9,225 bases of DNA from Anaerolineales bacterium (GTDB lineage: Bacteria > Chloroflexota > Anaerolineae > Anaerolineales > DRMV01): the NCBI GenBank assembly GCA_015484985.1, contig WFUL01000233.1, forward strand, positions 1-9,225, written 5' to 3'. Positions within the stretch are counted from its first letter, which is position 1; each line of letters begins with the position of its first letter. Below, piece by piece: positions 1 through 5,785 of this stretch. The notes under the pieces are model-generated. The model saw only the letters and a program-made list of their open reading frames with translations. It did not search any database and was not told the DNA's origin. A program made the position numbers and the translations under genes.

Positions 1-1099
1 CCCATCATGACCGTCACACCCAGCCCCCACAGCCACGGCCACCATCACGCCCACGCCCACGGCCACACCGACCCCCCGTCCCATCTGGCGCCAAATCCAG
101 ACCATCACCCTCCCCGACGGTCGGGAACCCCTCATCGCCAGCCTGTCCCCGGACGGGAAGTACCTGGTCGTCGCATCCTGGCTGACCAACACCCAAAAGG
201 GCGTCCCGCTTCGACTCTATCTCTGGGAAGTGGGCAAGCCCACGCCCCTGTGGGAAATCCAGCTCCCCCGCATCCAAGCCGACACGGGCTGGGTGGATGC
301 CTTCGAGTGGATTCCCGAATACAACCTTCTGGGAGTCACCGGCCGGGATACTCGATGGTGGTACTTCCTCCTGAACATCTCGACGGGAAGCGTGGACTGG
401 GTCTACTCGCCCGGCTCGTCGGCCGACATGAAGCACGAACCCGTGATGCTGTGGATTACCGAGCGAAACGAGCTCCTCATCAACACCCCCAACCGCTACC
501 TGCGCCGCTTCCGCGTGCCCTCCATGACGGATGAAGGGAGGTGGCAGGTCTCCGACAACCCGAAATGTTGCTTCTTGTACCGCATGGAACGGGATGCGGA
601 TAGTGTCTACGTGGTGGCCCGGGAGGCCTACACCCGTTACTACCGCCTCTTCACCTGGCCGGTGGCCAACCCCAAACAAATCCAGGACTTCAAGCTGGAC
701 CTGTCCAGCAACGGGAAGATTACGGACATGGCGGTGAACAACCAGCAGGAGGTCGGGCTCATCTACTGGGCGTACTCCGCGGAGACCCAGCAGGATACCA
801 CCCGAGGGCGCATCGTGGTCTTTTCGGGCACCACGGGCAAGGCGGTGATGCAAATCCGCAAGGAGTACGACTTCCCCGAAGCCCTGGAATGGCTGTCCGG
901 CAAGGGCTGGGCCGTAGCCTGGGCGCAGGAAGTCTGGCTGCTTACGTCCAGTTCCCAGAACATCCTGCTTACCCCCTTATCGGTCCAAACCTTCCGGGGG
1001 CTGACGGCATCTGCCAACGGGAACCGGGTCGCCCTGTACGGCACCGATTGGGTCACCGAAAAAGGCATCGGCACCATCGAGGTTTGGGAGTGGCGGTAG
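1..1099 (+). CDS. Beta-propeller (WD40-like) protein, 5'-truncated, apparent frameshift in Thr/Pro linker
   Basis: The 3' part of a probably exported beta-propeller protein. From base 29 the frame ending at the TAG at 1097-1099 reads a Thr/Pro/Ala linker (PTATATITPTPTATPTPRP), then about 335 residues of propeller-like sequence. Two blade signatures are clear: near the start, SLSPDGKYLVVAS followed by LRLYLWEV, and at the C-terminus, ASANGNRVALYG ending in IEVWEWR. Upstream, this frame hits a TGA at 8-10, while frame 1 reads T-V-T-P-S-P at 10-27. Removing one C from the run at 24-28 joins the two into an uninterrupted linker. A GTG at 230 is the first usable start in the open frame, but it would cut through the first blade and lacks a convincing ribosome binding site, so I reject it. 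Such linkers usually follow a signal peptide or lipobox, which would lie outside the window. No catalytic motif is seen; a binding or scaffold role outside the membrane is inference. Whether the frameshift is real or a sequencing error is open. Confidence 0.68.
29..82 (+). repeat. Degenerate Thr-Pro/Ala hexamer repeat (low-complexity linker)
   Basis: Six-base units of the form SCCACS (for example gccacg, cccacg) recur about nine times and encode alternating Thr with Pro or Ala. This is a linker of the type that joins a membrane anchor or signal peptide to an extracellular domain. Its low complexity, and the run of five C just upstream at 24-28, make the area prone to slippage and to sequencing indels. 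Confidence 0.7.
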
Positions 1100-1160
1100 C
1101 CGCGCAACAGGGAACGGTCCCCGGACGCGATACCCCACCCGGGGCATGAAGCAAGCCTTC

Positions 1161-1196
1161 CAGGGGCCGCGGTCGCGAGGCCGCGGCCCTTGTCTT
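1161..1196 (+). terminator. Rho-independent-like terminator after the beta-propeller gene
   Basis: A perfect 9-bp GC stem (GGGCCGCGG at 1164-1172 with CCGCGGCCC at 1181-1189) extends to 12 bp through G-U, A-U and C-G pairs (1161-1163 with 1190-1192). The loop is 8 bases. The following tail (TTGTCTTC) is only moderately T-rich, so termination efficiency is uncertain. It lies between the beta-propeller stop at 1099 and the YitT-family start. Confidence 0.6.
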
Positions 1197-1204
1197 CGGT
1201 CCCC

Positions 1205-1213
1205 TGGTATGAT
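1205..1213 (+). promoter_or_regulatory. Extended -10 promoter element for the YitT-family gene
   Basis: TGGTATGAT matches the extended -10 form TGnTATAAT with one mismatch. No good -35 box lies 16-18 bases upstream, as is usual for extended -10 promoters. Transcription would start near 1220, leaving a leader of about 34 bases before the ATG at 1254. This argues against the in-frame ATG codons at 1209 and 1227, which would lie inside or almost at the start of the transcript. Confidence 0.45.
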
Positions 1214-1253
1214 GGAGGCCAGCAACATGCGCGGGAGCGCCCGGAGGTGGACG

Positions 1254-2114
1254 ATGTTTCCCTGGCGTCTGGCCCGGGACCTGGCCTATCTCACCCTGGG
1301 GGCCGGGGTGCTGGCCCTGGCCATGGTGCTCTTCCTCATTCCCGCCCGGCTGGCCGCGGGCGGTGTCAGCGGCCTTTCCTTGGTCCTTCACCACTACACC
1401 GGCTGGCCCATCGGTGCCATGGTCTTCGCCTTCAACGTGCCCCTCTTCCTGCTGGGCTGGCGTTACCTGGGCGGCCCCCGCTTCGCCTGGCGCACGGTAT
1501 ATGCCACCGCAGTCTTCTCCGCGGTCATCGACCTCCTTCCCCTGGTCGGACCCCTGCCCGTCCTCACCGATGACCCCGTGCTCCAGGTGCTGTACGGCGG
1601 TGTGGTTTCGGGCATCGGCGCGGGACTGATTTACCGGGGAAAAGGCACCAGCGGCGGCACGGACATCCTGGCCCGCATCCTGGCCCACCGGTGGAGCATC
1701 CCCATGGCCCAGAGTTACCTGACTTCCGACGCGCTGGTGCTCCTGGCCGCGGGCGCGACCTTCGGCTGGGAGAAGGCCCTGTACGCCCTGGTGGTGCTCT
1801 ACGTAGCCGGCTTGACCGCGGAAGGCGTTCACCAGGGCGCGAACGTGGCCCGCACCGCGCTCATCATCACCGAGCGGCCTCAAGAGGTGGCCCGGGCCAT
1901 CCTGGAGCGGCTGGACCGGGGCGCGACGATTTTCCCTGCCACGGGGGCCTACACCGGCCAGCCCCGACCCGTGGTCTACTGCGTCCTCCCCCGGAGCGAC
2001 GTGGCCCGGCTCAAACTCCTGGTGCGGGAAATCGATCCCCGGGCCTTCATGGTCGTGGGCCAGGCCCACGAGGTCCTGGGCGAAGGCTTCCGCCCCTGGA
2101 CGGAGGTGGAGTGA
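1254..2114 (+). CDS. YitT family membrane protein (DUF161 plus DUF2179)
   Basis: A 286-residue integral membrane protein of the YitT family. The N-terminal part has about five hydrophobic segments: around residues 10-30, the AGGVSGLSLVLHH region, GAMVFAFNVPLFLLGW, the segment before and including GGVVSGIGAGLIY, and DALVLLAAGATFGW onward. The family's GTSGGTD signature is at residues 131-137. From about residue 197 a soluble C-terminal domain (ALIITERP ... GATIFPATGAYTG ... FMVVGQAHEVLG) matches DUF2179, a ferredoxin-fold-like cytoplasmic domain. The molecular function of YitT proteins is not established; transport has been suggested only from topology. I chose the ATG at 1254 because GGAGGT (1243-1248) sits five bases upstream and it fits the -10 element at 1205-1213. 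ATG 1227, with GGAGG eight bases upstream, is the main alternative and would add nine residues. It appears to be a single-gene transcript between two hairpin regions. Confidence 0.88.
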   Translation: MFPWRLARDLAYLTLGAGVLALAMVLFLIPARLAAGGVSGLSLVLHHYTGWPIGAMVFAFNVPLFLLGWRYLGGPRFAWRTVYATAVFSAVIDLLPLVGPLPVLTDDPVLQVLYGGVVSGIGAGLIYRGKGTSGGTDILARILAHRWSIPMAQSYLTSDALVLLAAGATFGWEKALYALVVLYVAGLTAEGVHQGANVARTALIITERPQEVARAILERLDRGATIFPATGAYTGQPRPVVYCVLPRSDVARLKLLVREIDPRAFMVVGQAHEVLGEGFRPWTEVE

Positions 2115-2124
2115 GGGAGGGGTG

Positions 2125-2204
2125 CGCGGTCGGCGGTGCGCAGTCCGCGGGCTGCGGGTAACACACCGCGAACTGCCCCTACGGACTGCGCACCGCGCAC
2201 TGCG
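2125..2204. repeat. Long imperfect inverted repeat in the intergenic region
   Basis: The core is a perfect 15-bp inverted repeat: GCGGTGCGCAGTCCG at 2133-2147 pairs with CGGACTGCGCACCGC at 2182-2196. After a 2-bp mismatch the arms continue for six more pairs, one of them G-T (2125-2130 with 2199-2204). The 34-base loop may fold further through GCGG (2153-2156) and CCGC (2166-2169). The words TGCGC, ACTGCG and TGCGG recur across both arms. It starts 11 bases after the YitT-family stop and ends just before a TATAAT box. It lacks a T-tract, so it may be a dispersed intergenic palindrome, a processing or attenuation structure, or an operator-like element rather than a simple terminator. Confidence 0.7.
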
Positions 2205-2206
2205 GT

Positions 2207-2212
2207 TATAAT
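2207..2212 (+). promoter_or_regulatory. Consensus -10 box (TATAAT) upstream of the M24 peptidase gene
   Basis: An exact TATAAT in a GC-rich setting, immediately downstream of the inverted repeat. No recognisable -35 hexamer lies 16-18 bases upstream, because that stretch is the right arm of the repeat. Predicted transcription starts near 2219, which would give the M24 peptidase mRNA a leader of about 150 bases, far longer than the roughly 30-base leaders of the other genes here. Confidence 0.5.
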
Positions 2213-2228
2213 TTCCCCAACCCCACCC

Positions 2229-2369
2229 GGAGGTCGACCGTAGACGCATCCCGTTGGGGGAAGGCCGCGCTACGCATCATGGCCGCGCTGGTCAAGGCCC
2301 GGGTGAAGCAGGCCCTAGGGGAAGAGACCCTACGGGCCGCCGACCGCCAACTCAAAAAGGAGGACTCCC
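2229..2369 (+). other. Coding-like stretch without a start or stop codon (possible gene remnant or leader)
   Basis: GGAGGT at 2229-2234 is a strong ribosome binding site, but the codon at the expected distance (2240) is GTA, not a start. From there the frame reads about 42 codons with gene-like GC at third positions, giving a charged, helical-looking peptide (ALVKARVKQALGEETLRAADR in the middle). The bias breaks exactly where the M24 peptidase gene starts, and this frame has no stop nearby. The first ATG in the frame is at 2279, with no ribosome binding site. I do not recognise the peptide. It could be a decayed small gene, a small gene with sequence errors, or simply leader sequence. Confidence 0.3.
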
Positions 2370-3596
2370 ATGCGCCAGCATCTGGACCGGTTCTTGCAGC
2401 AGCACCAACTGGATGCGGTCATCGTCATGGGAGGGACGACGGACAACCCCCATATGCGCTATTTCGCGCCCCGGGGGCGCCTCTCCCATGCCCTGGTCTT
2501 GAAGCGACAGGGACAGGCCCCCAAGGCCTGGGTCTCGCCCATGGAACGGGAGGAGGCCGCGCAAAGCGACCTCACGGTGCACACCTGGACGGAGGCGGGC
2601 TGGAGCCGCTGGCTCCAGGAGGCCGAGGGGAACCGCACCCGCGCCTGGGCCCTCATGCTCGTCCACATCCTGGAACGAGAAGGGCTGGACCAGGCCCGGG
2701 TGGCCGTGGTGGGCAAGGTGGAACTGGGCTCCCACTGGAGCCTGCTCCACGAGGTCCAACGGCGCCTGCCCCGCCTCACCCTGCTGGGCCAGGAGGGGCA
2801 CCACGCTCTGCTCCAGGCCCGGGCCACGAAAGACCCCGACGAAATCCAGCGCATTCGGCGCATGGGCCGCATCACCGTGGAGGTGGTGGGCCGCTTGTGG
2901 GAATGGCTGGCCTCCCGCCGCCTGGTGGACGGTCGGCTCGTGGACGGCGACCGGCCCGTGACCATCGGCCGGGTGAAGCGCCTGTTGCGCCAGTGGCTCC
3001 TGGACCTGGGCGCGACCACGCCCTACGGCATCATCTTCGCCCAAGGACGGGACGCGGGCATCCCCCACAGCATGGGCCGGGAGGACGAGCCCCTGGAGGC
3101 CGGCCGCACCATCGTCTTCGACATCTTCCCCCAGGAAGAGGGCAGCGGCTACTTCTTCGACTTCACCCGCACCTGGGCCCTGGGCCACGCCCCCGAAGAG
3201 GCCCAGCGGCTGTACGAACAGGTTCTGGAGGCCCACCGCCTGGGCATGGCCCACATCCGGGCCGGCGTGGCCTGCCAGGACCCCTACCACCGGGTATGCG
3301 ACTACCTGGAAGCCCGGGGCCACTCCACCCTGCGCTCCCATCCGGACACCCAGGTGGGCTTCGCCCACTCCCTGGGCCACGGCCTGGGCCTGGACATCCA
3401 CGAGGCCCCCACTCTGCGCAACGGGGTCACCCAGCCCCTGGAACCGGGCATGGTGGTCACGGTGGAACCGGGGCTGTACTACCCCGAACAGGGCATGGGC
3501 TTCCGGGTGGAGGACACGGTGCTGGTGCGGGAGGACGGCGCGGCCGAACCCCTGGCCGACTTCCCCTACGACTTCGTGCTGCCGGTAAGGGGATAA
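2370..3596 (+). CDS. M24 family metallopeptidase (Xaa-Pro aminopeptidase-like)
   Basis: A 408-residue cytoplasmic peptidase of the pita-bread fold (M24; Xaa-Pro aminopeptidase/prolidase group), which removes N-terminal residues next to proline or cleaves Xaa-Pro dipeptides using two metal ions. Residues 1 to about 150 resemble the creatinase N-terminal domain, and about 160-405 form the catalytic domain. All five metal ligands are visible: D251 (VFDIFP), D264 (FFDFTRTW), H337 (HSLGHGLGLDIHE), E366 (VTVEPGLYY) and E381 (RVEDTV). The supporting histidines H233 (PHSMG), H333 and H344 are also present. The two Asp ligands are 13 residues apart, two more than in the usual motif. There is no signal peptide or membrane segment. 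The start at ATG 2370 is fixed by AAGGAGG ending seven bases upstream. The gene stands alone between an inverted repeat region and a terminator. The exact substrate (aminopeptidase or dipeptidase) cannot be told from sequence. Confidence 0.9.
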   Translation: MRQHLDRFLQQHQLDAVIVMGGTTDNPHMRYFAPRGRLSHALVLKRQGQAPKAWVSPMEREEAAQSDLTVHTWTEAGWSRWLQEAEGNRTRAWALMLVHILEREGLDQARVAVVGKVELGSHWSLLHEVQRRLPRLTLLGQEGHHALLQARATKDPDEIQRIRRMGRITVEVVGRLWEWLASRRLVDGRLVDGDRPVTIGRVKRLLRQWLLDLGATTPYGIIFAQGRDAGIPHSMGREDEPLEAGRTIVFDIFPQEEGSGYFFDFTRTWALGHAPEEAQRLYEQVLEAHRLGMAHIRAGVACQDPYHRVCDYLEARGHSTLRSHPDTQVGFAHSLGHGLGLDIHEAPTLRNGVTQPLEPGMVVTVEPGLYYPEQGMGFRVEDTVLVREDGAAEPLADFPYDFVLPVRG

Positions 3597-3610
3597 GCAT
3601 GATGCGGACG

Positions 3611-3638
3611 GCCGACGGCCGACCGCCGTCGGCTTCTT
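3611..3638 (+). terminator. Rho-independent terminator after the M24 peptidase gene
   Basis: A perfect 9-bp stem, GCCGACGGC (3611-3619) with GCCGTCGGC (3625-3633), has a 5-base loop and is followed by TTCTT. It lies 14 bases after the peptidase stop. It separates the peptidase transcript from the four-gene unit that follows. Confidence 0.72.
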
Positions 3639-3640
3639 GA

Positions 3641-3654
3641 GGTATGCTTATACC
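3641..3654 (+). promoter_or_regulatory. Probable promoter region of the four-gene operon, with a small palindrome
   Basis: GGTAT-GCTT-ATACC is a perfect short inverted repeat containing TATGCT (3643-3648), a 4/6 match to the -10 consensus. It comes directly after the terminator and about 30 bases before the ATG at 3685, a spacing similar to the other genes in the window. No -35 match is seen. The palindrome could be an operator, but this is inference. Confidence 0.35.
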
Positions 3655-3684
3655 GACCTCATCCCCTGGAGGGAGCCACGTCCG

Positions 3685-4233
3685 ATGGTCGGGGATACAC
3701 GACTTTACGAGTTCTATCCTGCGGTGGCCGCGGTGCTCACCGTGGCCCATGAGGGGCGGAAGAACGCCATGGCCATGGCTTGGCATTCGGTGCTGTCCTT
3801 CGACCCGCCCCTGTACGGCGCGCTGGTTTCCCCCAAGCGTTTCACCTACGGGCTCCTCAAGGCGGCGGGGGCTTTCGTGGTGAACTTCCTCCCCTGGGAA
3901 AAGGCCGACCTGATTGCCCGGGTGGGCCGCCATTCGGGCCGGGACGTGGACAAGTTCCAGGCCTTCGGCATCGAGGAAGTCCCCGTGCCCGACGCCCTGG
4001 CCCCCATCCTCCGGGACGCTTACGCGGCCTACGAGTGTCGGGTGGTGGCCGTGCACACCGTGGGCGACCACGACCTGTTCGTGGGGGAAATCGTCCGGGT
4101 TCACCGCCGGGAGGAAGCCTTCACCCCCCAACTGACCCTGGACCTGGAACGGGTCCGGCCCGCCCTCTACATCGGCGCGGACCTCTACGTGAGCACGGAC
4201 CCCGCAACGGTGCGGCGGCACCGGGGGCGGTAA
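3685..4233 (+). CDS. Flavin reductase-like domain protein
   Basis: A 182-residue protein of the flavin reductase-like / flavoredoxin family, which binds FMN (or FAD) in a split-barrel fold. It either transfers electrons from NAD(P)H to free flavin or acts as an FMN electron carrier. Family features in order are LTVAHEGRKNAMAMAW near the N-terminus, SFDPPLYGALVSP, then GAFVVNFLP in the flavin-binding core, and GDHDLFVGEIV in the C-terminal half. There is no signal peptide. ATG 3685 is the only ATG near the domain start; GGAGG at 3668-3672 lies 12 bases upstream, a rather long spacing. A TTG at 3637 would start upstream of the likely promoter and is rejected. It is the first gene of a tightly spaced unit, 19 bases before the reductase. 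The electron donor and partner are unknown, and no flavin-dependent monooxygenase lies nearby in this window. Confidence 0.85.
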   Translation: MVGDTRLYEFYPAVAAVLTVAHEGRKNAMAMAWHSVLSFDPPLYGALVSPKRFTYGLLKAAGAFVVNFLPWEKADLIARVGRHSGRDVDKFQAFGIEEVPVPDALAPILRDAYAAYECRVVAVHTVGDHDLFVGEIVRVHRREEAFTPQLTLDLERVRPALYIGADLYVSTDPATVRRHRGR

Positions 4234-4252
4234 ATCCCCAGGAGGGTAAGCG

Positions 4253-5212
4253 ATGAGCGCGAACACGACCCGTTTACGTGTGGCCGTGGTAGGCGCAGGA
4301 GGCGTGGGCGGTTACTTTGGGGGACGAATGGCCCAGGCCGGACACGAGGTGGTGTTCCTCGCCCGGGGGGAGCACCTGAAGGCCCTCCGGGAACAGGGCC
4401 TCCGGGTGGAGAGCATCCTGGGGGACGTGCACCTCTTCCCCGTCCAGGCCACCGACGACCCGCGGGAAGTGGGCCCGGTGGACCTGGTGCTGGTGGCCAC
4501 CAAGGCCTGGCAACTTCCCGAAGCGGCCGAAGCCATACCGCCCCTGGTGGGTCCCGAAACCCTGGTGCTTCCCCTGCTCAACGGCGTGGAAGCCCCGGAC
4601 ATCCTGGCCCGGGTGCTGGGGCCGGAACCCGTCCTGGGGGGCCTGTGCCACATCTCCGCGTACAAGGCCGGGCCGGGGCACATCCGCCACGTGGGCATTC
4701 AACCCCGCATCACCTTCGGGGAACTGGACGGACGGCGTACGCCCCGGGTGGAGCGCCTGCACCGGGTGCTGGACGCCTGTCCCGGCATGGAGGCCGTGCT
4801 CTCGGAGGACATCCGCGCGGACATGTGGGCCAAACTCACCTTCATCGCCGCGTTCGGCGGCGTGGGCGCGGTCACCCGGGCTCCCGCGGGCGTCATCCGC
4901 CGTCTTCCCCAAACCCGACGACTCCTGGAGCGGGCCATGGAGGAAATCGTGGCCGTGGCCCAGACCCTGGGGGTCGCCCTGCCCGAGGACACCGTCCGTC
5001 GAACCATGGCCTTCGTGGACCGCCTGGAGCCCCACGTGATGGCTTCCATGCAACGGGACATCCTGGAGGGTCGCCCTTCGGAACTGGAGGCCCAGGTGGG
5101 CGTGGTGGTGCGCCTGGGACGCGAGGCGGGCGTGGCCACCCCGGTGCACGAATTCCTCTACGCTGCATTGCTCCCCCAGGAGCAGCGTGTCCGAGGTAAA
5201 CTATCGTGGTAA
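4253..5212 (+). CDS. 2-dehydropantoate 2-reductase family protein (PanE/KPR-like)
   Basis: A 319-residue member of the ketopantoate reductase family. The named enzyme reduces 2-dehydropantoate to pantoate with NADPH in coenzyme A synthesis. The N-terminal Rossmann motif GAGGVGGYFGG (residues 14-24) binds the nucleotide. N110-G111 (LLNGVEAP) corresponds to the conserved Asn-Gly, K194 (DMWAKL) to the catalytic lysine and E277 (PSELEAQ) to the catalytic glutamate. The two asparagines that normally follow the lysine at +4 and +8 (N180 and N184 in the E. coli enzyme) are Ile198 and Gly202 here, in KLTFIAAFGGVG. It may therefore be a divergent KPR or a relative acting on another 2-oxo acid, and I give no gene symbol. 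GGAGG at 4241-4245 sets the start at ATG 4253. It is the second gene of the unit, with gaps of 19 and 20 bases to its neighbours. Confidence 0.85.
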   Translation: MSANTTRLRVAVVGAGGVGGYFGGRMAQAGHEVVFLARGEHLKALREQGLRVESILGDVHLFPVQATDDPREVGPVDLVLVATKAWQLPEAAEAIPPLVGPETLVLPLLNGVEAPDILARVLGPEPVLGGLCHISAYKAGPGHIRHVGIQPRITFGELDGRRTPRVERLHRVLDACPGMEAVLSEDIRADMWAKLTFIAAFGGVGAVTRAPAGVIRRLPQTRRLLERAMEEIVAVAQTLGVALPEDTVRRTMAFVDRLEPHVMASMQRDILEGRPSELEAQVGVVVRLGREAGVATPVHEFLYAALLPQEQRVRGKLSW

Positions 5213-5232
5213 AGCATGATGGAGGAACCCCT

Positions 5233-5766
5233 ATGCAACGCCTGCGACGCATCCTTCCCCTGGTCTTCGTCGGCCTGGGTCTTCTGCTCCTGGCCATTGG
5301 CGCCCTGGCCTTCTATGTACAGCGGCTGGCCGCATCACCCGGCGCCGCGCCCCTCCCCCCGCAAGTGGCCGGCCAACCCCTGGTTTCCTCCCGCACGGGC
5401 CGGGCGGCATCGCTGGAAATCGCGCGCATGCACCAAAAATCCTTTCCCATGAACGCGGCCGCGGTGGGGGATTACCGAGGTGAGTACGAGGCCACCCTGT
5501 GGGTCAGTGAGTTCCCCCTGGCCTTCATGGCCTCCCGCATGACCCAGGCCATGGTCGAATCCATGCGCACCACGCCCGACCTGCCCTTCCGCCTGCAAGG
5601 CGAGCAAACCATCGGGGAATTCACCGTCTACCAGGCCGAAGGGCTGGGCCAGCAGCACTTCTTCTTCACCGCCGGGAACCTGGTCGTCTGGTTGGCCGCG
5701 GACGAACCCATCGCGGCTCAGGCCCTGCACGACGTGTTGACTTTCTACCGTGCGCCCCGTCCCTGA
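5233..5766 (+). CDS. Membrane-anchored protein of unknown function
   Basis: A 177-residue protein I cannot assign to a family. After a short basic stretch (MQRLRR) comes one hydrophobic helix at residues 7-29 (PLVFVGLGLLLLAIGALAFYV), which fits an uncleaved signal anchor with the rest outside the cytoplasm. A Pro/Ala-rich spacer follows (about 34-50), then a soluble domain of about 120 residues with alternating polar and hydrophobic strands (YRGEYEATLWV, GEFTVYQAEGLG, HFFFTAGNLVVWLAAD) and a final helix. There are no cysteines or obvious catalytic motif. Start: ATG 5233 has GGAGG at 5221-5225; an upstream GTG at 5206 would overlap the previous gene and lacks a better ribosome binding site. 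It is the third gene of the unit, with 19 bases to the methyltransferase. Co-transcription with soluble enzymes gives no clear clue to its role. Confidence 0.75.
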   Translation: MQRLRRILPLVFVGLGLLLLAIGALAFYVQRLAASPGAAPLPPQVAGQPLVSSRTGRAASLEIARMHQKSFPMNAAAVGDYRGEYEATLWVSEFPLAFMASRMTQAMVESMRTTPDLPFRLQGEQTIGEFTVYQAEGLGQQHFFFTAGNLVVWLAADEPIAAQALHDVLTFYRAPRP

Positions 5767-5785
5767 CCCCAGAGGAGCGTCCCTC

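Noticed and set aside
7..534. Frame-1 open frame from ATG 7 with a His-rich start, resembling a metal-binding protein
   Set aside because: The His/Ala/Gly run is the out-of-frame reading of the Thr/Pro linker, and the rest lies in the wrong frame of the propeller domain.
1119..1144. Short inverted repeat CCCCGG ... CCGGGG after the beta-propeller gene
   Set aside because: Only six GC pairs around a 14-base loop with no T-tract; expected by chance in such GC-rich sequence, and a better hairpin follows at 1161-1192.
1053..2249. Long antisense open frame across the YitT-family gene and its flanks
   Set aside because: It is opposite a well-recognised membrane protein, its composition is low in hydrophobic order and rich in Gly, Pro, His and Arg, and it crosses a terminator and the inverted repeat. 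Stop-free antisense frames are common at this GC content.
2279..3640. A 453-codon open frame overlapping the M24 peptidase gene in another frame
   Set aside because: After about base 2369 the translation is rich in Pro, Gly and Arg with no domain-like pattern, as expected from a shadow frame of a GC-rich gene. Only its first 30 or so codons look coding, and they are described separately.
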